64,000 bases of DNA. Source: an uncultured Verrucomicrobia subdivision 3 bacterium (GTDB lineage Bacteria > Verrucomicrobiota > Verrucomicrobiia > Limisphaerales > UBA11358). The notes beneath the pieces were generated by a model, which saw only the letters and a program-made list of their open reading frames with translations, had not been told where the DNA came from and did no database searches. A program made the translations under genes and the position numbers. This document shows, piece by piece, positions 24,569-33,116 of this stretch (position 1 is its first letter; every line of letters begins with the position of its first letter). Where the stretch lies: the NCBI GenBank assembly GCA_903850425.1, contig CAINLR010000044.1:18945-82944 (forward strand). Direction: 5' to 3'.

Positions 24569-24683
24569 TTCGTTGGGTTATTTAATTAAGGTTACTATGA
24601 AAGTGGCCGGAGGCAACAAAAAACTCGTCACCAGAATTGTGGATGCGGCGCATTTTGGTTTCTTGCCGAGTCCGCTATTTCAC

Positions 24684-24846
24684 ATTATCACCGGGCTTCA
24701 GCCGGGGGCTGCCTGGGACGGCCGGCTGGAAACGGTTTCAACCGTTTCCGGTCTCCAGGGTCATTCGCGCTCCGGCCAAGCCGTTGAAACGGCTTTGACT
24801 CAACTTCGCCTGTCACCTCCCCACCGGGCTGAAGCCCGGTGTTAAT
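24684..24846. repeat. Composite palindromic element in a gene-free stretch
   Basis: The gene-free stretch 24569-24933 holds this 163-nt structure. Its ends are imperfect inverted repeats (ACCGGGCTTCAGCC near the left end, GGCTGAAGCCCGGTG at the right). Inside are a perfect 9-bp hairpin GGAAACGGT/ACCGTTTCC (24727-24748) and an 8-bp hairpin AAGCCGTT/AACGGCTT (about 24779-24796). No open frame is supported. It may be a non-autonomous MITE-like element or a structured RNA. Confidence 0.65.
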
Positions 24847-24933
24847 GAAAGGCAGTCAGAAAATGGGATAATCCATCGCGGATACAACCCGGAAAAGGCG
24901 CGTAGGGAGGGCGAATGGAAACCAGGCCGGCTT

Positions 24934-26022
24934 TTATTTTCCAGCCTCGCCCCGATGCAACGCGCCCGCGCGGACTTCCCAGCGATGCAGGTCGCGACTC
25001 AGTTCGCTCGGCCAGTTCTCTTCGGTGCAGGTCATGAACACCTGGCCGCTGGTTTTGCGCGCGTGTTCCAGCAGCGGCAGCAGACCGCTGCGGCGCTTCA
25101 CGTCCAGTTCCCCCATCACGTCGTCAATCAGCAGGATCGGCGCGCGGCCGTGGATGCCCGCGAGATATTCGGCCTGCGCCATCTTCAACGCGATGGCCAG
25201 CGTGCGTTTCTGGCCTTCGCTGCCAAACTGCGCGGCGGATTTTTCGTTGAGCAACAATTGCACGTCGTCGCGGTGCGGTCCGACCAGCGTGGCGCGGAAA
25301 GTCCTCTCCCGCGCGCGTGCTTGCGCGAGCTCCACCGCAAAATCATTTTTCACACTCGGCTGATAGGCGATGCGCAGTTCCTCCGCGTCATTGGAAATGC
25401 GGCGATACGCCAGCCGCGCGAGCGGCGAAAATTTCGGCACCAGTTCACGTCGCGCGCGGATGATTTCGTTGCCGAGCTTCACCAATTCGGTGGAAAAACT
25501 TTCGAGCGCGGCCTCGTCACTGGAACGTTGTTTGAGCAACGCATTGCGGGCGCGGACGCTGTGCATGTAGCGCTGGAGCAGTGGCAGATACCCTGGCTGT
25601 GTCTGCGCGAGCAGCAGATCGAGAAATCGCCGCCGCGCCCGCGCCGTGCCTTTGACGAGCTGCAAATCTTCCGTGCAAAAAACCACCGTCCGCAGCGCGC
25701 CCAGATAGTCCGCGAGCTTCTTCACCGGCTGGCCGTTGAGGGACAGATTTCGTTCGCGCGCCGACCAATACATTTTGATTTCCGACTCACCCTGGCCCAC
25801 GACGTTGCCGCCGACGAAATAGCCTTTCGCGCCGTGCCGGATCATCTGCGCGCTGCCCACACCGCGAAAGGACCGCAGCGTGGCCATGAGGTAGATCGCT
25901 TCGAGGATGTTGGTCTTGCCCTGGGCGTTGTCGCCGAGCAGCAGGTGGAAGCCCGGCGAAAAATCCGCGTCCAACCGCGCGTAATTGCGGAAGTCTCGGA
26001 GTCGCAGATGGGCCAGATGCAC
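24934..26022 (-). CDS. recF: DNA replication and repair protein RecF
   Basis: The protein has 362 residues, the usual RecF length. The Walker A motif GDNAQGKTN is at residues 30-38. The ABC signature region contains FGSEGQKRTLAIALKMAQ, and Walker B is PILLIDDVMGELD, so the SMC-like ATPase core is complete. RecF binds single-strand gaps with RecO and RecR and helps load RecA. Here it is not next to dnaA, dnaN or gyrB as in many bacteria but stands alone between the palindromic element and a zinc-ribbon gene. Confidence 0.95.
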   Translation of the reverse strand: MHLAHLRLRDFRNYARLDADFSPGFHLLLGDNAQGKTNILEAIYLMATLRSFRGVGSAQMIRHGAKGYFVGGNVVGQGESEIKMYWSARERNLSLNGQPVKKLADYLGALRTVVFCTEDLQLVKGTARARRRFLDLLLAQTQPGYLPLLQRYMHSVRARNALLKQRSSDEAALESFSTELVKLGNEIIRARRELVPKFSPLARLAYRRISNDAEELRIAYQPSVKNDFAVELAQARARERTFRATLVGPHRDDVQLLLNEKSAAQFGSEGQKRTLAIALKMAQAEYLAGIHGRAPILLIDDVMGELDVKRRSGLLPLLEHARKTSGQVFMTCTEENWPSELSRDLHRWEVRAGALHRGEAGK

Positions 26023-26075
26023 GCGGAGAAAATGGCGCGCGGGCGGTCCGACCGCGAGTTTTTTCAGCGGAGGCG

Positions 26076-26843
26076 GTGGCCAACATCATTTCACGCGTGC
26101 CCCGCCGATGCCAGCGCAGCCGTCTTTCTGCATCGGCCCCGGCGGCAACTACGGAGTTGCGGTTGCGCGCCGGTTTTCTCAAACTCCTGAACATATTGAA
26201 GACGGCTGATTACTTAAATGGTGAATGTCCACATTGCGGCCAGGCAATAGAATTTCCCGCCGAAGGCATCGGGGAAACGATTCCTTGCCCGACGTGCGCC
26301 CAGTTTTTCGCCCTGAAACCAGTATGTAAAGTGGAGCCGGCCCAGCCCGCGCCAACACCGGCGCCGATTCAATCGCCGCCGGCATCGGCCCCGCCGCCAG
26401 TGCCCGTCGCGCCCGCCCCACCACCACCGCCGCCGCCGCCGCCGCCGCCCGCGCCCGCAGTTCCGGCACCGCTGATTTCGGTGCCCGTTGCGCCGTCAAT
26501 AGTCGCGGGAAGCAAGGACCTTTCGCCCGTGTCCGTGGCGGTTGCTCCAGCGGCAGTTCTAAAACCGCTTGAGGCCCCGGCCGCCAAAGTCAGGCATTCG
26601 TCGCGGTCTCACCCGAATCAGTTGGATCAGGCCTGCCGGGAATTCGAAAACGATCGCGAATTTGAAAAAACTCCGCCGACGCGCGAGCAAGTGGCCCGGG
26701 CCATGGTCGCCGCGAAATATCGCAAATTGAACCAGGCCGAAACGCCGACGCACTTGGAGCTCGTGGCGGCTTTGAAGGAACTGTTTCCCGAATACAGAAA
26801 ACGCCCAGCCGGCGTTAAGCCGATCACTCCAGATAAGAAGTGA
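26076..26843 (+). CDS. Zinc-ribbon, proline-rich protein of unknown function
   Basis: The longest frame has 255 residues, but the first 40 look non-native; a TTG at 26196 (then KTADYLNGECPHCGQ) may be the true start. A zinc ribbon with two CxxC pairs (CPHCGQ and CPTCAQ) is followed by a long Pro/Ala-rich linker that includes a run of about ten prolines near 26420-26450. A helical C-terminal domain of about 75 residues (HPNQLDQACREFENDREFEK onwards) completes it. The polyproline run would need elongation factor P for efficient translation. The layout suggests an adaptor that links a metal ribbon to a helical binding domain; no family is recognised. Confidence 0.6.
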   Translation: MANIISRVPRRCQRSRLSASAPAATTELRLRAGFLKLLNILKTADYLNGECPHCGQAIEFPAEGIGETIPCPTCAQFFALKPVCKVEPAQPAPTPAPIQSPPASAPPPVPVAPAPPPPPPPPPPPAPAVPAPLISVPVAPSIVAGSKDLSPVSVAVAPAAVLKPLEAPAAKVRHSSRSHPNQLDQACREFENDREFEKTPPTREQVARAMVAAKYRKLNQAETPTHLELVAALKELFPEYRKRPAGVKPITPDKK

Positions 26844-26918
26844 TGCGGTGGGGTGGTGGTCGAAGGTTTCAACATTTGCGGGGTGGCCGTTTGTTTGGGC
26901 CGCGTTAACTTGCAAGCC

Positions 26919-27107
26919 ATGAGCACGGTGCAAGAAATTGAAGCAGTTTTGCCAACGCTTTCACGCGCTGAGATTGAAGCAGTCCGTGCGTGGATTGGCG
27001 ACTTTCTCGAAGACCAACTTGAACTCACCGATGAAGTTAAGGCCAAACTGGATCAATCCCGCTGTGAAATCGCCGACGGAAATTATACGACTCGCCAACC
27101 CAAATGA
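26919..27107 (+). CDS. Small antitoxin-like protein
   Basis: The protein has 62 residues starting at MSTVQEIEAVLPTLSRAEIE; the longer frame from 26853 has no family-like sequence. It is a helical acidic protein ending in TDEVKAKLDQSRCEIADGNY, the style of short antitoxins found directly upstream of RelE/ParE toxins. The next gene begins 3 bases later and is a broken RelE/ParE-like toxin, which supports the call. With the toxin dead, this gene may be relic or may serve as an immunity factor against related toxins (inference). Confidence 0.65.
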   Translation: MSTVQEIEAVLPTLSRAEIEAVRAWIGDFLEDQLELTDEVKAKLDQSRCEIADGNYTTRQPK

Positions 27108-27110
27108 GCC

Positions 27111-27373
27111 GTGGCTGCAGCGCGGCAAATCTGGTCGCCCACTTTTTCCAAAGCTTTTGACGACGTGCCGCCCGGCATCCGCGAAGTCGTGCAGCGCAAG
27201 ATTGATGAAATGGAACGCGGCTGGAAACCTTCCTGCACCAACGGCTGCAAGGCCGGTCTGAATTCAAGCTCCGCGTCGGCGACTACCGCGTGCTTTACGA
27301 ATTCGATGTGCCGCTGGGCCGAATTTAATTCCACTACGTCGGCTACCGGCGGGAGATTTACAAACCAAGCTGA
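27111..27373 (+). pseudogene. Decayed RelE/ParE-family toxin
   Basis: The N-terminal half in one frame (SPTFSKAFDDVPPGIREVVQ) runs into a frameshift at about 27228. After it the frame one base back continues the family sequence (FLHQRLQGRSEFKLRVGDYR, then VLYEFDVPLGRI). That frame then hits a TAA at 27326-27328 where toxins of this family usually have an aromatic residue, and continues as FHYVGYRREIYK before the final stop. So there is one frameshift and one nonsense change. The family acts by mRNA cleavage or gyrase inhibition; this copy is almost surely inactive. Confidence 0.8.
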
Positions 27374-27457
27374 TTGAGCAACGGCATCGGCGCTGGGCGG
27401 AGCGCGACCTTCAGGTCGCTTCAATCCACGGCTGGGGCGTTACTGACGGATCAGAGG

Positions 27458-29353
27458 TTATGGCTTCAATGGCGTTAACTGGATTGCGATTCCGCCGTTC
27501 GGGGGAATGTCCGTCTGCACCACCGATTGATTGTCCACTGGCCGCTCCTCTATCTTAACGGCCTGCCCATCCGGCGCGTCGGAATAGATCTTTGCCGTGA
27601 ACTGCTTGCGGGGTTCCAGAAAATCCAGTGCGATGGAGAATTTCCCGTTGGCCGGAGCGATGGCACCCACGCACCATTGATCTCCCGAGCGGCGGGCCAC
27701 GACCACGCGACGCCCAATCTCGCCTTCCAGCACGCGCGTTTCATCCCACGTCGTCGGCAACTGTTTCCAATAATCCAAGGCTGGCTCATCGGCAATGCTG
27801 CCGGGTGAATCATACCAGAACAAAAATTGCCACGGGCTGAAGTAAATGGTGGAGAGCGCCAGTTGATGCGCCTTCGTGTTGGTTAGTTTGGGACTGTTCC
27901 AGCAATAGGTGTAATCCGCCGGCCCGGTGAGAAACCGCGTGAAGGGCAACGTGGCGTTGTGAACCGGCGTGGGAAATTCCTCGTTGCCGCCGATGCCTTC
28001 GCAGGTCATCAAGTTGGGATACGTCCGCTGATAGCCCGTGTTACGAAACTCGTCGTGGATGTCCACCATCAGGTGATGCGCGGCGGCTTGGCGAACAGCG
28101 TCGTGCAACCAGGCCGTCCAGTGCTGGCTGCCCACGTTTACAAAACCATACTTCACGCCTTTCACCCCCCATTTTTCATAGAGTGGGAGCAGCTCGGCCA
28201 GCTGCCTCTCCAGCGCGAGATGGTTTACATAGAGAATCACACCAATGCCATTGGTATTGGCGTAGTCAATGACTCTCTGCAGTTGGAGCGAATCGGGAAC
28301 GGGGTTGCGCTTGGGATCCAGGTGCACGCGGGTGGCGTCCGATTTGGGGTCGTTCTCGGGACCATACCAACCCGCATCATATTCGATAAAATGCAGATTA
28401 TGCTTCTTGGCAAAATCCACGCACGCCTTGCCACCCGCTGTCGTCAAGGTTGCTTCGCGAATCACTTTGCCGGGCTTGATCCAAGAAGTATCGGCCAGCA
28501 CGCAGGGATCATTCAGATTCAGCACCAGATCATTTTGCTCCAGCAATTTTCCGGGCGAAGCCCCCACCAGCACCACTCGCCAGGGTGAAGTGAAGGCGGT
28601 TTGACCGTTTACTTCGCCGCTCAAAAATGTTTCCAGCGTGTTGGTCGCGCCAGGGGTCAGCCGCAATTTCATGCGCGCATAATCCACGAGCCGCGCTTCG
28701 GTAATCGCTGCATATAGGTCCTTGGCCAGTCGCACCGTGAGCGGGCGTTCCACGCCAGGTTTGATAGCGCTCACGGGCACCGGCCCCTGCGCGCCAACGT
28801 TTGATTTCCGGCGCGGATCGGCGGGATCGTAATTGCCCTGCGCCGTGTAAACTGCCCAGACGATGGGGTCGCCGATGAAGGCGAATTGGGTTAGTTCACG
28901 ATGGATGACAAACTCCTTCAATGCCGGCTGAGACGGCAACGTGTAGTTGAAAGCGACCCCTTCATCATAGGCGCGCAGGGTGATTTGCAGTTTGCGCTGC
29001 GGCGGCGCGGTTTGTTCCAAATCAATCACCAGTTGGTTGAAATGATCGCGGACGGTAGCGCGCTCGCCCGTCACCGGTTTCCAAGTGGTGTCGCTGGAAC
29101 TGGTCCGCTGGTCGGCGATGTGAAAACTATCGGCGAGTGAACCCGCGCTCAAATCAAGCCCGAGCCGCGAATCTGCGAGCACCGTCCGTCCCGCATAGGA
29201 AATATTATAGACCGGGCAACCTTCGGCTGGGCCGCAAGTCTTGAGGTCGAAGTGAACGACCATTTTGCCGTCCGGCGACTTTAATTCCAACGCCGAGACC
29301 GCGCTGATGCAGGCCAGTAATACCAGCCCGGCCGCATTAATTTTGCGGTTCAT
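27458..29353 (-). CDS. Glycoside hydrolase family 97 protein, secreted
   Basis: The start at 29353 gives a signal peptide (MNRKINAAGLVLLACISAVS) and a protein of 631 residues, typical of GH97. The N-terminal beta-sandwich begins with LKSPDGKMVVHFDL. The TIM barrel carries HFIEYDAGWYGPEND, LYVNHLALERQL, a catalytic-region HLMVDIHDEFRNTGYQRTYP and the following MTCEGIGGNEEF. The C-terminal all-beta domain contains DETRVLEGEIGRRVVVARRS. GH97 enzymes are calcium-dependent exo-alpha-glucosidases or alpha-galactosidases, usually periplasmic; which one cannot be told by eye. The gene stands alone, divergent from the CHAT gene. Confidence 0.9.
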   Translation of the reverse strand: MNRKINAAGLVLLACISAVSALELKSPDGKMVVHFDLKTCGPAEGCPVYNISYAGRTVLADSRLGLDLSAGSLADSFHIADQRTSSSDTTWKPVTGERATVRDHFNQLVIDLEQTAPPQRKLQITLRAYDEGVAFNYTLPSQPALKEFVIHRELTQFAFIGDPIVWAVYTAQGNYDPADPRRKSNVGAQGPVPVSAIKPGVERPLTVRLAKDLYAAITEARLVDYARMKLRLTPGATNTLETFLSGEVNGQTAFTSPWRVVLVGASPGKLLEQNDLVLNLNDPCVLADTSWIKPGKVIREATLTTAGGKACVDFAKKHNLHFIEYDAGWYGPENDPKSDATRVHLDPKRNPVPDSLQLQRVIDYANTNGIGVILYVNHLALERQLAELLPLYEKWGVKGVKYGFVNVGSQHWTAWLHDAVRQAAAHHLMVDIHDEFRNTGYQRTYPNLMTCEGIGGNEEFPTPVHNATLPFTRFLTGPADYTYCWNSPKLTNTKAHQLALSTIYFSPWQFLFWYDSPGSIADEPALDYWKQLPTTWDETRVLEGEIGRRVVVARRSGDQWCVGAIAPANGKFSIALDFLEPRKQFTAKIYSDAPDGQAVKIEERPVDNQSVVQTDIPPNGGIAIQLTPLKP

Positions 29354-29793
29354 GCGGCCAGCCATTCCTTGATAAATATGAGGATGCTGCTCATAGTTCG
29401 TATCCGGGCAAGTTGAGTCCAAACGAGCTCAAAGGCAAGCTTGAGATGCGCCGCGCATCATCCGGCGGATTCAAGAGTCAGACTGCGGATGGCATTGAGG
29501 GATACCATAAAGTTCAAACGCAGGGTGCTCGGCCAATCCGGGCGCAGGGCTGGCGGATGCCGCCTTGCGAGGAATTGAAACGCGCACTGCGGGCGGAGAT
29601 TGACGAGGTGGCTTAGTTGTCATTATATTCGACATCAGTCGGCCGTTTGATAAAACCAAAGTCAGGAAGATCGTCGTGGGGGTGATCCGTCATTACTGGG
29701 ATGCAGTGTTGAAGAGGTTTCAATTCGGGCACGTCCGGATCTGATTTGGACTTGTTAAATAGTAGGCCGGGCGAAACCCATGGAGATAATCAT
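29354..29793. other. Divergent intergenic region, no gene supported
   Basis: The 440 bases lie between the divergent GH97 and CHAT genes and must contain both promoters. A 67-codon open frame at 29413-29616 has no recognisable family, ribosome-binding site or signal. I see no strong palindrome. The bases just before the CHAT start include a good ribosome-binding site (GGAG at 29782). Confidence 0.5.
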
Positions 29794-32448
29794 ATGCCAA
29801 GCAACCAATTGTTCTTTCAGTTGCCAGCCGCGTTCCGGTCGGAGGAAACCCTGGCCTTGCTCTCCACGGACGCGCAGATTTATGTGGCGTGTAAAAAATG
29901 TGGCTGGGAGGACCGAGCGAATCCGATGTATTTGCGCCCGGCGGATTCCTTGTTGCAGGAACCCTGCCGGCAATGCGGCGCCAAGCAACGAGCGTTCGTC
30001 CGGCATTGGGAACAGGTAGCCGGACGCTGCCTGGATTGCGGGCATGATCTGGGGGACACGGTCACGGCACCATGGCTAGATCTGAAGTGCGCCGCCTGCA
30101 GCTCGCATCGTCTGGATGTGCAGTCGCTGACAATTTCGCCGCCATTTCCGTCGCGTTTTGGCGAACTGGGGGACAAATTAAGCGCTTCCACCAACCCGGA
30201 GCTTGGCATGGGTAAGGAGCAGCCTTGGGGCTTGGATCCCATCCAGGACCGGGATCATCTCAACTTGGAGGTGAAGTTTGCCGTGCAGATGTTTCCCGAC
30301 TCGCATCTGCATGTGTTGTGCGCGGAGTTGTTCTGCCGCACGCTTTGTGCCTGCGGCGGCTATGGGAACCATGTAAATTTTTACTGGCTGGTTGAATTCC
30401 AGGGCCAACTGTTGCGGGATTATTTTCGCACCACGGGCGATCTCGCCGCCGCGCTGGAGGGGCTGCGAATGGATGAACTGGCGGTAACGGGGGCGCCGGA
30501 TGATGCCAATCGTGCCATGATCGAGCACAACTGCGCGATTGCCATCAACAGCATGCTCGCCAGATACCCCGAAGCGGTGGTGGCCGCCGCCGCCGGACGT
30601 CCGCAGATCCGGGAGGAAGGCATCGCCGCCGCCCAACGCGCACTGACAGTTTATGAGAAGGAGTTGGCTGCCGAAACACCCGGCCCGGACGAAAAATCGG
30701 ACCCTGCCAATTTTCTCACGAGTCGCCAACAAGTGGGACGGACGCATCATTTGATCGGCGACTTGCTGCGGGTCGGCGCGGAACAATCCCGCCTACCGCA
30801 AGCGATCGAACAATTTGAGGAAGCATTGAAATGTGAATTGCCGCCCAAGCTCGCCGTCGGCATCCGGCAATCACGCGGGGAGGCAATCGCGGCGCTGGAG
30901 CATCCCACGCGCGAGCAATTGTTGCTGGCAGAGCAGGATTTGCTGGCCGCCATCCAGGCCGATGACAAGCGGCTCGCCCGCAATTTTCAGTGGATGCGTT
31001 TTGTGCAACTGGCGACGGTGGCGCGCAAGTTGGGTGCGCCGAAACGGGAACTCATGTCGCTCAAAGCGGGGGCCGGCCTTGCGTTGGAACAGATCCGGCA
31101 AAATCCTGAGGAGTGGATTTTGCAGCAACGCTCCGAACGCATGACGGTTCTGTTTGACGAACTCGCGCGAGCCTACGCGGAAGCCGGGCAACCGGTCGAA
31201 GCCCTCGAAGCCGCCGAAACACTGCGAGCCGCAACTGTGCGGCTCCACACGATGGATGAGGCGGACCAGGAGCGACTCCAAAAGGAACGAATATCACTCG
31301 TAGCGAGGGATTTGATGCCGGAAGCCGTGCGGCATTTGTTCCCGGAAGCGAGGAGCCAACCGGCGGCACCGGAACCGTTCGGTCCGGTCGTTCTCGGCCT
31401 GTTGGACTATTTGAAGGAGACGCCGACCGCCTGCGTCAGTTATGCGCTTGCGCCGAGTGACGGGCATCAGGCAGGTAAAGTGATGGCGTTCATCTGCGGA
31501 CCCTCCGATTCGGCGGAGCCTCGCATCGAGTTTAAAATCTGGCAACCGGCGGATGAGCCCATGACCTGGAGCCAGGAACTGGTCAGCCCCGGCCCCTTCC
31601 GGGAGGGCAACTTGAAAACCAGGCACGCCGCCGCCTATCGGCTTTTCATTGAACCGGTGGAACCCATTCTCAAGGCGATGAACGTCAAGCGCCTTGTTTT
31701 TAGCCTGCCCGGAGCCATGACACATCTTGCCTTCGAGGCATTGATGGATGGCTCCCAGGGAGGCGGGTTCTTGCTGGACCGCTACGAGATTGGCTACCTG
31801 CCCTCGCTCGCGCTGGGGCTGGACCTGGCGAAGATTAGCGCCCCCAAACGGGACGGCCGCATGCTCGTCGTCGGCTATCAAGGCAGTGACTTGCAAAATG
31901 CGGCGCAAGAGGTCGAAGCCCTTCGCCGGCTGTTTGGTGACCGCATGACGTTCCTGTCCGGCGCCAATTGCAACAAAGTTTCGGTCCTGAAGGAGCTGGG
32001 AGAAGATTACGATTTTATCCACTTCGCGTGTCACGGAACTTATGATGATGAATCACCACTGAATGCGGCGCTCCATTTGGTCCCAGACCCGCAAGACGAT
32101 CGCCAGCGGGTCACCGCCGGCGACATCCTGATGAACGTCAAGTTTTCACATAATCCGGTTGTCACGATGTCCGCATGTTCGACGGCGCTCATGTCGGCGA
32201 GTCCCGTCAATAACTGTCATGGCCTGACCGGCAGTCTGCTGCGGGCCGGAGCGCGGTGTGTGATCGGCAGCCGGTGGCCTGTGTATGATCGCATCGCGAT
32301 GGACTTCATGTCCGCCTTCTACCAAAAAGCCACCGATTCAAAGCAGTCATCGAACCTGCTGCAATGCTTCGCCGACGTGCAACGAGAAATGCGGGCCAAG
32401 CCGAGGATTGAAAACTTTGCCGCTTTCGGATATATGGGAATTCCTTAG
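29794..32448 (+). CDS. CHAT-domain (caspase-like) protease with N-terminal zinc ribbons
   Basis: The start at 29794 has GGAG 8 bases upstream; the frame is open back to 29746. The protein has 884 residues. Residues about 30-105 hold four Cys pairs (C33/C36, C58/C61, C79/C82, C99/C102), which suggests two zinc ribbons. Residues about 230-510 are helical and TPR-like. The C-terminal part (about 560-884) is a CHAT domain with the catalytic dyad His747 in HFACHG and Cys795 in MSACSTALMS, followed by GLTGSLLRAGARCVIGSRWP. CHAT proteases are clan CD peptidases (caspase and separase relatives) that act in regulated proteolysis and in some prokaryotic immune systems. There is no signal peptide, so it is cytoplasmic. 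A small EACC1-like gene follows after 23 bases. Confidence 0.88.
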   Translation: MPSNQLFFQLPAAFRSEETLALLSTDAQIYVACKKCGWEDRANPMYLRPADSLLQEPCRQCGAKQRAFVRHWEQVAGRCLDCGHDLGDTVTAPWLDLKCAACSSHRLDVQSLTISPPFPSRFGELGDKLSASTNPELGMGKEQPWGLDPIQDRDHLNLEVKFAVQMFPDSHLHVLCAELFCRTLCACGGYGNHVNFYWLVEFQGQLLRDYFRTTGDLAAALEGLRMDELAVTGAPDDANRAMIEHNCAIAINSMLARYPEAVVAAAAGRPQIREEGIAAAQRALTVYEKELAAETPGPDEKSDPANFLTSRQQVGRTHHLIGDLLRVGAEQSRLPQAIEQFEEALKCELPPKLAVGIRQSRGEAIAALEHPTREQLLLAEQDLLAAIQADDKRLARNFQWMRFVQLATVARKLGAPKRELMSLKAGAGLALEQIRQNPEEWILQQRSERMTVLFDELARAYAEAGQPVEALEAAETLRAATVRLHTMDEADQERLQKERISLVARDLMPEAVRHLFPEARSQPAAPEPFGPVVLGLLDYLKETPTACVSYALAPSDGHQAGKVMAFICGPSDSAEPRIEFKIWQPADEPMTWSQELVSPGPFREGNLKTRHAAAYRLFIEPVEPILKAMNVKRLVFSLPGAMTHLAFEALMDGSQGGGFLLDRYEIGYLPSLALGLDLAKISAPKRDGRMLVVGYQGSDLQNAAQEVEALRRLFGDRMTFLSGANCNKVSVLKELGEDYDFIHFACHGTYDDESPLNAALHLVPDPQDDRQRVTAGDILMNVKFSHNPVVTMSACSTALMSASPVNNCHGLTGSLLRAGARCVIGSRWPVYDRIAMDFMSAFYQKATDSKQSSNLLQCFADVQREMRAKPRIENFAAFGYMGIP

Positions 32449-32471
32449 CCGTTTAAACCAAAGAAAAACAT

Positions 32472-32789
32472 ATGCCCAACCACGCCCTATTGGAATTACA
32501 GATTGATTCACGTGATGAGACCATCGTAAAGGAAGTCGAAACCAACCTCGCCTCGGTTGAAGTAACGCGATGGGAAACCGCGCGGATGGATCCGGTAACG
32601 GTCCTCGCAATCGCCGCCGCCGCCGTGAAACTCATCAGCGCGCTGCTGGAGCTCAAGGCCAAGCTGGCGCGGAAACCCGGTGCGCCGAAGGTCACGATCA
32701 AATCGGCGAACGGCAAAAGCATCGCTCTGGCAGACGCAACCGAGGCCCTGCTCACGACGATGGTTTCAGCCGTGAAACCAGAAAAGTAA
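32472..32789 (+). CDS. EACC1-like effector-associated small protein
   Basis: The protein has 105 residues. A beta-rich N-terminal third (ALLELQIDSRDETIVKEVET) is followed by a central Ala-rich helix DPVTVLAIAAAAVKLISALL and a second part KVTIKSANGKSIALADATEA. This pattern resembles EACC1, the effector-associated constant component described next to CHAT, trypsin and NTPase effectors in bacterial conflict systems. The assignment is by eye and from context. The gene starts 23 bases after the CHAT stop, so the two form an operon. If correct, it is probably an adaptor or sensor coupling a trigger to the protease. Confidence 0.65.
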   Translation: MPNHALLELQIDSRDETIVKEVETNLASVEVTRWETARMDPVTVLAIAAAAVKLISALLELKAKLARKPGAPKVTIKSANGKSIALADATEALLTTMVSAVKPEK

Positions 32790-33116
32790 ACGGCCGGAGC
32801 GAGGCATTCAATTTGATGGGAAACCGCATCTGGCGGGCCAACCTCCCGATCGAGGGTTGGGCCGAATCCGACCCGACGAAGCGTGCAGCCACACGCGGGG
32901 TGGACTGGACGCGTTGCACTCCAAATCCGATTTGCGCATCACGGATATGGTGCGCGCAAAAATGGATTCCGCGCGGGACCTGATGCGCGCCGCCAAAACC
33001 AAAATGTGTCACCCACTTTTTCCAAAAAAATGGTCTCACAATTAACTTGGTCCCACACCTCCAACCGCTGACAACGCTTCCACAAGATCCCAGCATCGTT
33101 GGTTGGCCAATCTGCG
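32790..33116. other. Intergenic region after the CHAT unit, no gene supported
   Basis: Several short frames overlap here in both directions without family resemblance or ribosome-binding sites. The region separates the EACC1-like gene from the convergent glycosidase gene. No strong terminator hairpin is visible. Confidence 0.4.

Noticed and set aside
29413..29616. 67-codon frame between GH97 and CHAT genes
   Set aside because: No recognisable family, no ribosome-binding site, and it occupies the shared promoter region.
32570..32983. 137-codon frame over the EACC1-like gene and downstream
   Set aside because: It is an out-of-frame shadow of the EACC1-like gene, without family resemblance.
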